Below, piece after piece: positions 1 through 7,610 of a DNA stretch of 64,000 bases. Position 1 is the stretch's first letter. Each line of letters opens with the position of its first letter. The position numbers and the translations under genes were made by a program. The DNA is from Paenibacillus curdlanolyticus YK9. Lineage in GTDB: Bacteria; Bacillota; Bacilli; Paenibacillales; Paenibacillaceae. Location: assembly GCF_000179615.1 (NCBI RefSeq), contig NZ_AEDD01000003.1, positions 62,001 to 126,000 of the forward strand, given 5' to 3'. The notes beneath the pieces are model-generated. The model was not told where the DNA came from and ran no database searches. It worked only from the letters and a program-made list of their open reading frames with translations.

Positions 1-264
1 CGCAAGCCGCTCTTCATCCGACATGCCTGGAAGCTTGTCCTTCAAGCCCAGCTCCTTGTATACTTCGCCGGATGTGTTGAAAAACTTCTTTAACTCCAAG
101 CCGCTTCGCTCGACAAGCGGTCGCAGCTCCTCAATCGTCGGCGCTTGCTCGAACAAGTCATGCTGCTCCAGCTCCCAGCCCCTCGCTTGCAGCCACTTTA
201 CTGCCGATCGGCATGTGCCGCATTTCGAATATCCATAAAATCGCAACGTTCCTTTAGTCCCCAT
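1..264 (-). CDS. ArsC/Spx-family thioredoxin-fold protein (3' end outside window)
   Basis: Only the first 88 codons are inside the window; the gene runs off the left edge. The protein begins MGTKGTLRFYGYSKCGTC and carries a CxxC pair (CGTC, about residues 15-18) in the position of the redox cysteines of the arsenate reductase/Spx/MgsR family, followed by the family-typical segment FFNTSGEVYKELGL. The ATG at 264 lies inside the end of the upstream pseudouridine synthase gene (11-base overlap) and has a GGAGG site 11 bases before it, so it is the last visible gene of a four-gene operon. Family known: thioredoxin-fold proteins, either reductases or RNA-polymerase-binding regulators. The missing C-terminus prevents choosing between these; a YusI-like reductase is my guess. 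Confidence 0.8.
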   Translation of the reverse strand, partial: MGTKGTLRFYGYSKCGTCRSAVKWLQARGWELEQHDLFEQAPTIEELRPLVERSGLELKKFFNTSGEVYKELGLKDKLPGMSDEERLA

Positions 265-1207
265 CGTATCCCGATCCTCCCAAAAAATGAGCCAGCTGCT
301 GCAAATCCTCCGGCAGAGGCGCTTTCCAAGTCATTCGTTCGGCTGTCATCGGATGCGTAAACGCGATCGACTCCGCATGCAGCGCTTGCCGTCTTGCTTT
401 CTCATCAGCGGGGCCATGTCCCTCTTCCCTGCCATACATGTCATCGCCGATAAGCGGACAGCCTAAAAACTTCATATGTACCCGAATTTGATGCGTCCTG
501 CCCGTTTCGAGGTTCAAGCGGACACAGGAAGCGGTTCCTTCATTATATTGAGCAATCGTCTCGTAATGCGTAACGGACGGATAGCCTTCCGGCGTCACGA
601 TCCGAATATGCGGGCGCTCCGGATCGCGATCGATCGGCTCGTTGACCGTTCCTTCGCTCGGCTCCGGCTTGCCATAAACGAATGCAAGATAACGCTTTTC
701 AATCGTCCCTGCTTGCAGCTGCTCCGATAGCTGCTGATGCACATATGGCGTTTTGGCAATGACGACAAGCCCGGACGTATGCTCATCCAGCCGATGAATC
801 GGGCGAAACCGCACAATTTCCCCGCGCTCCTGCCAATAATGGACGACGCCATTGGCTAATGTACCCGTATAATGCCCATGTGTAGGATGAACGATAATGC
901 CCGCAGGCTTATTCACGATCAACAAATCATCATCTTCGAATACGACTTCAATCGGAATCGGCTCCGGCAAAATATCGTCCGAGCGTTCCTTCTCCATCCG
1001 TACCTGCAAGAGATCGCCCGTACTCACACGATCTGAGGTGTATACCCGCTTTCCGTTTACGGTTAAACCCAGCTCAGTCAGCTTCACGCGAGACAGCAGC
1101 TTGCGGGATACGCCCAATCGGCGCTCGAGCACGGTCCGGACCTGCTGCCCATGATCCCGCTCCTCCACCGTCACCGTCAGCGGCTTGTAGTAACCCGCCT
1201 CACTCAT
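254..1207 (-). CDS. RluD-family 23S rRNA pseudouridine synthase
   Basis: 317 residues. An S4-type RNA-binding segment occupies about residues 18-75. The RluA/RluD catalytic domain follows, with the signature HRLDEHTSG at 138-146, in which Asp141 is the expected catalytic aspartate. VHPTHGHYTGTLANG and the C-terminal LETGRTHQIRVHM, LIGDDMYG and LHAESIAF match conserved family blocks. The family converts uridines of large ribosomal RNA to pseudouridine in the cytoplasm. The ATG overlaps the stop of the cobalamin adenosyltransferase gene by four bases (ATGA), indicating translational coupling. Bacillales have several RluD paralogues, so the exact target site cannot be read from sequence. Confidence 0.93.
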   Translation of the reverse strand: MSEAGYYKPLTVTVEERDHGQQVRTVLERRLGVSRKLLSRVKLTELGLTVNGKRVYTSDRVSTGDLLQVRMEKERSDDILPEPIPIEVVFEDDDLLIVNKPAGIIVHPTHGHYTGTLANGVVHYWQERGEIVRFRPIHRLDEHTSGLVVIAKTPYVHQQLSEQLQAGTIEKRYLAFVYGKPEPSEGTVNEPIDRDPERPHIRIVTPEGYPSVTHYETIAQYNEGTASCVRLNLETGRTHQIRVHMKFLGCPLIGDDMYGREEGHGPADEKARRQALHAESIAFTHPMTAERMTWKAPLPEDLQQLAHFLGGSGYDGD

Positions 1208-1788
1208 TGTTCCTTGCGCGGTGCACTGCGGAATACCTCCGCGCTGCGTACATATTCCGTATCCGCTTCGCCGAGCGCCGCGTTAGCCGAACGTGCCGCT
1301 GCGAAGAAATAATCCGACAAACGGTTCACATATCTCAGTACTTCCTCAGGTATCTGATGGGCTTCAGCTACCGTCACGATTTGGCGCTCCGCCCGTCTGC
1401 ACACGGTACGGCACACATGCAACGAAGCAGACAATGCGCTCCCCCCAGGCAAAATAAAGCGGCGGATTTCCGGCGCAGCATCCGCGTGCGCATCAATCCA
1501 GCCCTCCAGCCTAGCCGTCATATCTGCCGTCACCTTATAATGATCCTCCGCCGGCGAGGCGAAAGCCAGATCGGACCCGCAGTCGAACAGCTCCTGTTGA
1601 ATTTCGACGAGCTCGGCTGCCAATGCTCGCACCGGCTCCAATGTCGCAGCCTGCGCTGCTGCAGCGCCGACGAAGCTGTTCAGCTCGTCCAACGTGCCGT
1701 AAGCTTCAACGCGCGCATCATTTTTCATGACGCGGCCGCCTTTGACCGAGGTTTGCCCGCGATCTCCTGACTTAGTATATAACTTCAT
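1204..1788 (-). CDS. Cob(I)alamin adenosyltransferase, PduO type
   Basis: 194 residues, normal for the PduO family. The N-terminal ATP-binding motif TKSGDRGQTSV is near residues 5-15, RVEAYGTLDELNSFVG near 26-41, and the C-terminal blocks FILPGGSALSASLHVCRT and CRRAERQIV are present. The enzyme transfers the adenosyl group of ATP to cob(I)alamin to make coenzyme B12. The gene overlaps its upstream neighbour and its downstream neighbour by four bases each, so it is the middle of a coupled operon. No other cobalamin gene is visible here, so the link to the rRNA-modification neighbour looks like operon packing and not shared function. Confidence 0.93.
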   Translation of the reverse strand: MKLYTKSGDRGQTSVKGGRVMKNDARVEAYGTLDELNSFVGAAAAQAATLEPVRALAAELVEIQQELFDCGSDLAFASPAEDHYKVTADMTARLEGWIDAHADAAPEIRRFILPGGSALSASLHVCRTVCRRAERQIVTVAEAHQIPEEVLRYVNRLSDYFFAAARSANAALGEADTEYVRSAEVFRSAPRKEQ

Positions 1789-2339
1789 GAATGGACCAGC
1801 TCCTTTATAACCTGTTTGGACAATGCAAGATCCGGCGCGTTAGTCGGAATGATCAGAAACATTTCTTCTGGCGCGAAGCCCGTTTTCTTGAACATGCCGG
1901 CTTGCTTCAAAGGGATGCCGAACAAATGCTTTTCTTTCACCTCTGCATTCTTCTCCTTCAAAATCGTACCGACCATAACCCCTTCCGAATATTGCTTCTC
2001 ATCGAAGATATCCTCTAAAGGCACGCCGCCGCCTTGTCCAATCATTGCTTCATAATCAGACTTCGGAAGCGCCATAACCGCGTGCTCCCCAGCAATATAT
2101 TCGACAAGCAGCTTCTGCGCGTTATAGATCGGGCTGCCGACGACCTTGATCGTTTTCTCGCCAAGCGTAGGCTGAAGCTCCGCCTGCAGATCCGTTGTCA
2201 CCTTATCCGGCATGCCGTTAGGCGCCATGATGAACACCGAAACATCCGCTTCATCTCCACAGCCAGTTAACAGGACGACCGTTAATAATACCGACAGCAG
2301 CGCGCCGATCCATTTTGCTTTTTTCATGCGATTGTACAA
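1785..2339 (-). CDS. Small secreted lipoprotein of unknown function
   Basis: About 184 residues. The N-terminus is a lipoprotein signal: MKKAKW, a hydrophobic stretch, then lipobox LLTGC, so the mature protein should be anchored by its cysteine on the outer face of the membrane. The mature part contains VSVFIMAPNGMPDKVTTDLQ and KLLVEYIAGEHAVMALPKSD; I recognise no domain. Start choice: a TTG at 2339 sits 6 bases after a GGAGGG site, whereas the first ATG (2327) is 18 bases away, so TTG (reading MYNRMKKAKW) is preferred. It is the first gene of the coupled operon with the cobalamin adenosyltransferase. The name is deliberately non-functional. Confidence 0.72.
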   Translation of the reverse strand: MYNRMKKAKWIGALLSVLLTVVLLTGCGDEADVSVFIMAPNGMPDKVTTDLQAELQPTLGEKTIKVVGSPIYNAQKLLVEYIAGEHAVMALPKSDYEAMIGQGGGVPLEDIFDEKQYSEGVMVGTILKEKNAEVKEKHLFGIPLKQAGMFKKTGFAPEEMFLIIPTNAPDLALSKQVIKELVHS

Positions 2340-2415
2340 CGAAATCCCTCCACAAATAGATGTCAAACTAGCGTATAAACAGACTGTCTCTACTATATCA
2401 CAAACCATCCTTCAC

Positions 2416-2446
2416 CCAAAAAAAGAAAAAGCCCCTTGCGGGGCTT
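2416..2446 (-). terminator. Intrinsic terminator after the Spo0E-like gene
   Basis: On the minus strand AGCCCC-GCAA-GGGGCT is followed by a T-rich run, just downstream of the stop at 2455. It separates the Spo0E-like gene from the lipoprotein operon. Confidence 0.85.
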
Positions 2447-2454
2447 ACATCACT

Positions 2455-2700
2455 TTATTTAAGTGAATTCCATTTAAAACGATAATAATTCATATATTCG
2501 TTTATTTTGATATCAAGTCTTCTGCTCATCTCGATTACAATTTCGGATTGGAACGTGTCTTCTTCGTCGTACGTACGCTCCATTGCTTCCCGCAACCTGA
2601 AGATCTCTTCCTCCAACAGTTGAATGGATGGGGGCAGTTTTCGCGTACGATATGTGCTTGGTTGCTCCTGCAACGTCAAACTTGATTCCGCAATCGTCAA
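2455..2700 (-). CDS. Spo0E-family aspartyl-phosphate phosphatase
   Basis: 81 residues. The region EIVIEMSRRLDIKINEYMNY holds the Spo0E-family signature S-x-x-L-D-x-x-I/L within a predicted two-helix hairpin. Family members dephosphorylate phosphorylated Spo0A and so delay sporulation. The start is TTG at 2700, preceded by GGGAGG with seven bases between; no in-frame ATG competes. It stands alone, with a terminator directly after it. The N-terminal 25 residues (Ser/Thr/Gln-rich) are outside the conserved core. Whether the target is Spo0A or another receiver is not visible. Confidence 0.83.
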   Translation of the reverse strand: MTIAESSLTLQEQPSTYRTRKLPPSIQLLEEEIFRLREAMERTYDEEDTFQSEIVIEMSRRLDIKINEYMNYYRFKWNSLK

Positions 2701-2847
2701 TGCCTTCCCTCCCTTGCCACTGGTAAAGTTGCTATCATCATAATCGGATTCTGAGACGAGAAATGTTAATCCTGTGTTAAATTATATCAAATGTGCATCA
2801 AAATGAATATACACTTTTTTTGATATCTTATAGGAATTTTTGTCAGT

Positions 2848-4065
2848 TTAGCTACCTGCTACCTTAATGCCATGCACAAATTTGCCAATCCGCTCAATCG
2901 CCTCATTTAATTGCGCAACGCTTGTTGCATACGAGCAGCGCAGATGCCCCTCTCCGCCAAGTCCAAACACATTGCCGGGAACAGCCGCAACGTTCGCTTC
3001 ATTCAATAAGCGCTCGGCAAACTCCTCAGAGGTTAACCCCGTCGACTTGATCGATGGGAAAGCGTAGAACGCGCCTTGCGGCTCGTGGCATTCCAGCCCG
3101 ATCTCCCGGAACCCCTTCACGACCAGTCGGCGGCGCTGATTGTACGATTCGATCATCCGTTCCATCTCTGCGATGCCGTTGGTCAGCGCTTCGAGCGCTG
3201 CCACTTGGCCCATGATCGGCGCACACATCACGGTGTATTGATGAATGCGAAGCATAGCAGAGATCAGCTCTGGATGCCCGCAAGCATAGCCCATCCGCCA
3301 GCCTGTCATGGCGAAAGCTTTAGAGAAGCCGCTGACGAGAATCGTCCGGTCCTTCATCCCCGGCAATGCAGCGAAGCTGACATGCTTATGGCCGTACGAA
3401 AGCTCCGCATAAATCTCATCGGAAATAACGATCAGGTCGTTCTCTTCTACAACCTTCGCAATCGGCAGCCAGTCCTCGTAAGTCATGACGCCGCCCGTCG
3501 GGTTGCTCGGATAACAGAGGATCAGCACCTTCGAACGCGGCGTGATTGCGGCCTTTAAGGATTCCGCACGAAGCTTGAATGCGTCTTCTGCGAACGTTTC
3601 CACACCTACCGCTACGCCGCCTGTCAATGTTGTAATTGGGGAATACGAAATATAGCATGGCTCTGGAATGAGAATCTCGTCGCCAGGAGCAATTAATGCG
3701 CGAAGCGCCAAATCAATCGCCTCGCTGCCTCCGATCGTCACGAGAATCTCATTGGCAGGCTCGTATTCCACCTGAAAACGCCCTTGGAGATAGGAGGCGA
3801 TCGCATTGCGCAGCTCCGGCATGCCGGCATTGGACGTATACTGCGTTTTGCCCATTTCGAGCGAAGCTACGCAAGCGTCGCGCACATGCCATGGCGTAAC
3901 GAAGTCAGGCTCGCCAACGCCAAGCGTAATTATATCCTTGCGACCGCTCACCAAATCGAAAAAGCGCCGGATTCCCGAGGGCTTCAAAGCCCGGGCTTGT
4001 GGCGCCAAATAATCGCTAACCGATCCGCGCCGAGCGACTGGCGCCTGTTGTTCGTCTTTTATCAT
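2848..4065 (-). CDS. PLP-dependent class I/II aminotransferase
   Basis: 405 residues from the ATG at 4065, which has AAGGGTGA six bases upstream (an in-frame TTG two codons earlier lacks good spacing). Fold-type I landmarks: SNPTGGVM (substrate/PLP binding Asn), VISDEIYAELSYG (Asp to the pyridine nitrogen), and VSGFSKAFAMTGWRMGY with the Schiff-base lysine. It is 13 bases downstream of an Lrp-type regulator, the same pairing as yugG-yugH in Bacillus subtilis. Likely an aromatic or broad-specificity amino-acid transaminase in the cytoplasm; the substrate cannot be fixed from sequence. The Lrp neighbour is its probable regulator. Confidence 0.92.
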   Translation of the reverse strand: MIKDEQQAPVARRGSVSDYLAPQARALKPSGIRRFFDLVSGRKDIITLGVGEPDFVTPWHVRDACVASLEMGKTQYTSNAGMPELRNAIASYLQGRFQVEYEPANEILVTIGGSEAIDLALRALIAPGDEILIPEPCYISYSPITTLTGGVAVGVETFAEDAFKLRAESLKAAITPRSKVLILCYPSNPTGGVMTYEDWLPIAKVVEENDLIVISDEIYAELSYGHKHVSFAALPGMKDRTILVSGFSKAFAMTGWRMGYACGHPELISAMLRIHQYTVMCAPIMGQVAALEALTNGIAEMERMIESYNQRRRLVVKGFREIGLECHEPQGAFYAFPSIKSTGLTSEEFAERLLNEANVAAVPGNVFGLGGEGHLRCSYATSVAQLNEAIERIGKFVHGIKVAGS

Positions 4066-4078
4066 TTGCAATCACCCT

Positions 4079-4570
4079 TTACGGCGAAATCATCAAGCGC
4101 TGGTCACCGACGGTTTCGTCGAAGATGATGCCGTCTTGTTTGTATTTTTTAAGTATGAAAAAGGTTTTGGTCGATAGAACCGAATCAATCGGGGACAGCT
4201 TATTGGATACGAACGACGCAACTTCCTTCAACGTCTCGCCTTCCACTTCCACGAGCAGGTCATAGGCGCCGGACATCAGATAAACCGACTTTACCTCTGG
4301 ATACAAATAAATCCGTTCGGCGATGCCTTCGAATCCGCGGCCGCGCTCAGGCGTAATTTGAACCTCAATCAACGCGGTCACCGTTTCATCGTGCACTTTG
4401 CTCCAATTGACGACTGCAGCATATTTTACGATGAGATGGTCATCTTCCATCTCCTTGATTTCCTGTTTGACAACGTCGACTTCTACGTCGAGCATCGTGG
4501 CTAACAATTCGGCATCACGCCGAGCGTCTTCTTTCAATAACTCCAAAATTTTCATCTTCAAATCGCTCAT
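4079..4570 (-). CDS. Lrp/AsnC-family transcriptional regulator
   Basis: 163 residues from the ATG at 4570, which lies 8 bases after AGGAGG (the ATG two codons upstream is only 2 bases from it). An N-terminal winged-helix segment (ILELLKEDARRDAELLATMLDV, then VKQEIKEMEDDHLIVKYAAVVN) is followed by a RAM-type effector domain with VYLMSGAYDLLVEVEGETLKEVASFV. Lrp-family proteins sense amino acids and often act on the adjacent metabolic gene; here that is the aminotransferase 13 bases downstream, so the two are co-transcribed. Confidence 0.92.
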   Translation of the reverse strand: MSDLKMKILELLKEDARRDAELLATMLDVEVDVVKQEIKEMEDDHLIVKYAAVVNWSKVHDETVTALIEVQITPERGRGFEGIAERIYLYPEVKSVYLMSGAYDLLVEVEGETLKEVASFVSNKLSPIDSVLSTKTFFILKKYKQDGIIFDETVGDQRLMISP

Positions 4571-4655
4571 CGTCATAGCCTCCTTCTAGCCTTCCTTCCA
4601 ATGCATTGCGTGATTTACTGTATCTTTAATTTTACAATGAAACCGCCACGACTGC

Positions 4656-4710
4656 AAAACAAAAAACAGCGGCTTCCAACCGGATGACCGGCCATAAAGG
4701 AAGCTGCTGC
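4656..4710 (-). terminator. Intrinsic terminator after the CotF-like gene
   Basis: On the minus strand CAGCAGCTTCC pairs with GGAAGCCGCTG around an inner GGCCGGTCATCCGG hairpin and is followed by TTTTTTGTTTT. It lies directly after the stop at 4717. Confidence 0.85.
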
Positions 4711-4716
4711 TGCTTG

Positions 4717-5139
4717 TTAGCTGTATTGGACAGGCGAATGATGGTTCGGAACAGGCTGCTGCTGGAAAGGCACCTGCCCCAACTGTCCCGCAGGCGGCTG
4801 GCCCGTATAATAGACAGGCTGCTGCTGCGGAATGCTTAGGCGCTGCTGCACGAATTGATTCGTTTTTTGCAGCGTCTGGTCATATTGCTTGCCTTGCTTG
4901 TCGATTTCTTGGCGAAGCGCAGGGGAGGATGTGTTGTACATCTGGTTTTGCTGCATCACCGTGAACAGCTGGCCTTGCAATTGCAAGGTACTATTGAGAA
5001 GCGACGTAAACAGCTTGCGCACCTCTGGGCATGTCGACTCGGTAGCTGCCGTCGCATACTCTCTTACGACCCGCTTCAAATCCGATAAAACAACGCTCGC
5101 CAGATCCTCGTCCGGCAAAATCGATTGATGCTGATTCAT
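4717..5139 (-). CDS. CotF-family spore coat protein
   Basis: 140 residues. The first 100 residues are helical and match the coat protein F family: DLKRVVREYATAATESTCPEVRKLF, then a second helix with LLNSTLQLQGQLFTVM, and a final helix ending QKTNQFVQQRL. The C-terminal 40 residues are Pro/Gln/Tyr-rich (QQQPVYYTGQPPAG), typical of coat proteins. It is co-oriented with and 23 bases downstream of a second short coat-like gene. CotF-family proteins are deposited on the forespore surface, so expression is probably late in the mother cell; I could not assign a sporulation promoter by eye. Confidence 0.85.
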   Translation of the reverse strand: MNQHQSILPDEDLASVVLSDLKRVVREYATAATESTCPEVRKLFTSLLNSTLQLQGQLFTVMQQNQMYNTSSPALRQEIDKQGKQYDQTLQKTNQFVQQRLSIPQQQPVYYTGQPPAGQLGQVPFQQQPVPNHHSPVQYS

Positions 5140-5162
5140 GTTCTCCTCTACCTCCTGTCAGG

Positions 5163-5387
5163 CTAGTTTTGGGGTTGCGTTGGCGCGATGCCAGCATGCT
5201 GATGAAGCGCCTGAAGCAGCGTCTGATAATGCTGCTGGTGAACGGCAATAAACTGCTGCGCCGTTTGGCGAAGCGCCGGATTGGAGCTCGACGAAGCCAA
5301 CACCGCATTTTGCTTCAATAACAAATCCTCATTGGACATGGAATCCGCGATATATTCCAATTCTTTGGCTGTCAATGGTTGCAGCAC
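5163..5387 (-). CDS. Small CotF-like spore coat protein
   Basis: 74 residues, beginning MLQPLTAKELEYIADSMSNE. It has one predicted helical pair with the coat-protein-like pattern LLLKQNAVLASSSSNPALRQ and AQQFIAVHQQHYQTLLQ, then a short polar tail. The start is GTG at 5387, immediately behind an in-frame TGA, with GAGGAG ten bases upstream; the ATG four bases before it is in another frame. It directly precedes the CotF-like gene, with which it probably forms a coat pair: this half looks like the N-terminal CotF helix bundle encoded separately. Confidence 0.72.
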   Translation of the reverse strand: MLQPLTAKELEYIADSMSNEDLLLKQNAVLASSSSNPALRQTAQQFIAVHQQHYQTLLQALHQHAGIAPTQPQN

Positions 5388-5473
5388 GCATCACTCACTC
5401 CTCTGATTTGGCAAGCTCTTGTTGGAACGGAACACCTCCCGTAGGATGTCCAAGGCACGTTGCATTATGTATG

Positions 5474-5521
5474 GCAAAAAGCCAATGAAAGGCGAGAACT
5501 CTCCCTTCATTGGCTTTTTGC
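5474..5521. terminator. Bidirectional terminator
   Basis: GCAAAAAGCCAATGAA and TTCATTGGCTTTTTGC form a near-perfect stem with A and T runs on its two sides, directly after the CotB-like gene that ends at 5540. It can end minus-strand transcription. Confidence 0.88.
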
Positions 5522-5539
5522 TGCGGCAATAGAAAACGG

Positions 5540-6211
5540 TTATGGCAAATGCACCGTCTTAACATGATCAAGATGAAGATAGACGGAATTTCCGCCAGCG
5601 GTTGCGAGCTCTACCATGTTTTGATCCAATCCTTTTAACACGCCGATCTTATTCGAATTTTCGCCAAGATCCAAAATAACAAACTCTCCAACCAGCTTGC
5701 GCAGCTGCTGGTCGAACGTGCGTGCAAGCGTGAGCGGCGACGGTTTCAACGGGAATTGCTCAGGCGTCAGTGTGTATGGCGTAGCGTTCGGATTATAAGG
5801 AATCAAGTACTTCAGGTGCGTCAATGAAACGATAACCGAATGGTATACCGGCGAATAGAAGACGAAGAAATCATTCATGACACTCGTCAAATAACCGTGG
5901 ATCGATTGATTTCCTGTAATATAAAGCTCGGAAAACATGCCTTTCGCATTCATTAATATTTTTCGGTAGGAGATTGGATCATTCGGATGCTCGAACGGCG
6001 TTTCCGGCACGACAATTTCTATCGTTTCCTGCGAAGTAACTGCTCTTAGCTGCTGCAAATGGATGATCGGCACGTAAACAAACTGCTGTCCGTTATGGAT
6101 AACGAGAATGTCTTGTCCCATATCGACGAGCTTGCCCCTCAGCGGTATCGCTTTGCCTGACACTTCTAGATCGACATAGCAATTCATTAACGGATGCTGC
6201 TGTTTCGTCAC
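5540..6211 (-). CDS. CotB-like spore coat protein with Sm-like repeats
   Basis: About 223 residues from the GTG at 6211, nine bases after AAGGAGG; upstream in-frame ATGs lack a ribosome site. Three beta-rich blocks resemble the small Sm-like modules of CotB-type coat proteins: AIPLRGKLVDMGQDILVIHN ending in VYVPIIHLQQL, then SIHGYLTSVMNDFFVFY, then KIGVLKGLDQNMVELATAGG ending LHLDHVKTVHL. It lies next to a second protein of the same architecture and near CotH, which supports a coat role. The assignment is by architecture and locus, without an alignment. No signal peptide or membrane segment is seen. Confidence 0.66.
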   Translation of the reverse strand: MTKQQHPLMNCYVDLEVSGKAIPLRGKLVDMGQDILVIHNGQQFVYVPIIHLQQLRAVTSQETIEIVVPETPFEHPNDPISYRKILMNAKGMFSELYITGNQSIHGYLTSVMNDFFVFYSPVYHSVIVSLTHLKYLIPYNPNATPYTLTPEQFPLKPSPLTLARTFDQQLRKLVGEFVILDLGENSNKIGVLKGLDQNMVELATAGGNSVYLHLDHVKTVHLP

Positions 6212-6325
6212 AATACGGCCCCTCCTTTCACCCTGTATCGTGGTCCGCATATCAGGAGGTCGTCGGATTGGAGCCGGGTCGGATGAATCATCCAACCCGG
6301 ATTCCATTACCGACACATCGCCGAA

Positions 6326-7018
6326 TTATCGACTAATGCGCCGTTTGAGCGTCGTCCGTTTTTTGAGCGCAGGAGCTGCTGCTTTCGTTGTTGGGTTTGC
6401 TTTTTGACCTTGAACGCCTTGTGCGCCTGCGGAACCGCCGGAACGGCCAGAGCTGCCGCGCGAACGCATGTTTTCAAGTTTAATGGATTGAATGTGGAGG
6501 ATGAAGATTTTGATGATTTTGTGATCCGATACCACGAGGATGTGGTCGCCTTTCACTTCGGACAGGAAGCCAACAACTTTCTCAGGGCCGCCCCAGTTCA
6601 CTTGTACGAAATGCTGGTTAAGCGCTTTGAGTACGCCCGTGAAGTTGTCTGCATCGATGAATTTTTTGCCACCGCGGGAGCGTCCGCCTGTGCGTCCTTC
6701 TGTGCGTCCGTCAGAACGGCCGCTGGAATGGCCGCCGGAACGGCTTCCGCTGGAGCCGTCAAGCTCTGTGATCGATTTGATATGAGCCGTTTTGACGTAA
6801 ACGATGCCCTCCCACGTTGCTACAACGAGGTAATCGCTTTTTACTGCGAGCAGCCGGCCAACGATCGAGTTAGGGCCGCCACGGTTGATTTTAACCTTCT
6901 TGCCGATCAGAGCGTTCAAGAAATTTTCTTGTGTTGGTTTTGGTGCCGATTTGTGCCCCGAAGACGAAGACCGATGTGGTTTGCGGCAATAGTTGTTATA
7001 CATGTTTCCATACATCAT
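6326..7018 (-). CDS. CotB-like spore coat protein, Sm-like repeats with Ser/Arg/Gly linkers
   Basis: 231 residues from the ATG at 7018 (GGAGG ten bases upstream). Two Sm-like repeats are visible: LIGKKVKINRGGPNSIVGRL leading to YVKTAHIKSI, and FTGVLKALNQHFVQVNWGGP leading to FILHIQSIKL. A linker rich in Ser, Arg and Gly (GRSDGRTEGRTGGRSRGG) separates them, and the C-terminus is basic and Ser/Gly-rich (GSSGRSGGSAG, then KKRTTLKRR). In Bacillus subtilis the CotB C-terminal serine-rich region is phosphorylated by CotH, and cotH lies 600 bases away here, so these tails are plausible CotH substrates (inference). Expected location: outer spore coat. Confidence 0.74.
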   Translation of the reverse strand: MMYGNMYNNYCRKPHRSSSSGHKSAPKPTQENFLNALIGKKVKINRGGPNSIVGRLLAVKSDYLVVATWEGIVYVKTAHIKSITELDGSSGSRSGGHSSGRSDGRTEGRTGGRSRGGKKFIDADNFTGVLKALNQHFVQVNWGGPEKVVGFLSEVKGDHILVVSDHKIIKIFILHIQSIKLENMRSRGSSGRSGGSAGAQGVQGQKANPTTKAAAPALKKRTTLKRRISR

Positions 7019-7322
7019 TAGATAAGTCCCTCCAAATAATTGATAGATAGATTCCTTTAAACGAGAACAGAGAAACCGACTAACCTTCACGTCAACCTAA
7101 TTACTCGTTAATTGTCTTTCCCCGTTAAGTGTTCTGCATCCCTCCATTACCTCGCCTTAGGTTCATCTATCCTTGGTGACGATTTGTAATATATCTATAT
7201 GTATCTCGTATACTTGCGGTACTAGATTATGATCTATTTTTGAGAGATTGGACGAACCGCCCGCGCGGTTAGTAGAGTTGTTTCATAGATTGAGGTATGT
7301 TCAAATGAAGGAGGAATGGCAA
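7019..7322. other. Divergent intergenic region at the coat locus
   Basis: No credible gene. It separates the CotB-like gene (minus) from the TGGS-repeat gene (plus) and should hold both promoters. On the minus strand CATAATCTA at 7223-7231 fits the SigK -10 pattern CATAnnnTA, but no clear -35 AC was found at the usual distance. A small palindrome AACCGC-CCGC-GCGGTT lies at 7255-7270. Confidence 0.4.
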
Positions 7323-7508
7323 ATGGCAAATAGCAATGAAAATCAAACAGGTGGATCGGAAGGGCAACGTACGGGTGGATCTGAAGGCCACCAAACAGGT
7401 GGATCTGAAGGCCATCAAACAGGCGGTTCGGGCGGACAAACAGGAGGTTCGCAAGGACAATCCGGAGGTTCGCAAGGACGTACGGGCGGCAGCCAAGGAG
7501 AAGGTTAA
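7323..7508 (+). CDS. TGGS-repeat low-complexity protein, CotG-like by position
   Basis: 61 residues: MANSNENQ followed by seven imperfect repeats of 7-8 residues with core T/S-G-G-S-E/Q/G-G. The start is well supported: AAGGAGG with eight bases to the ATG at 7323. A K/R-rich overlapping frame (7336-7524) has no ribosome site. It lies between a CotB-like gene and cotH, the position where many spore formers carry cotG, whose product is a repetitive CotH-phosphorylated protein. Unlike Bacillus CotG it is Gly/Ser/Gln-rich and slightly acidic. The regular Ser and Thr in each repeat could be CotH phosphorylation sites (inference). No membrane segment or signal peptide. A strong terminator follows. 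Confidence 0.68.
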   Translation: MANSNENQTGGSEGQRTGGSEGHQTGGSEGHQTGGSGGQTGGSQGQSGGSQGRTGGSQGEG

Positions 7509-7560
7509 TCGCAAGGCCCTGTGACGGGATAAGCACCTCACGCATAGTGTAAGTAAGCAC

Positions 7561-7588
7561 AAAAGCCTATCGATATCGATAGGCTTTA
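7561..7588 (+). terminator. Terminator between the TGGS gene and cotH
   Basis: AAAGCCTATCGAT and ATCGATAGGCTTT form a perfect palindrome followed by ATCTTTTGT. It ends 22 bases before the cotH start, so cotH must be read by leakage or from a start inside this element. Confidence 0.75.
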
Positions 7589-7610
7589 TCTTTTGTCCGG
7601 AGGTGCCGTT

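Noticed and set aside
7336-7524. Lys/Arg-rich frame overlapping the TGGS gene, reminiscent of CotG composition
   Set aside because: No ribosome site for its ATG, while the TGGS frame has AAGGAGG at ideal distance; kept only as a curiosity.
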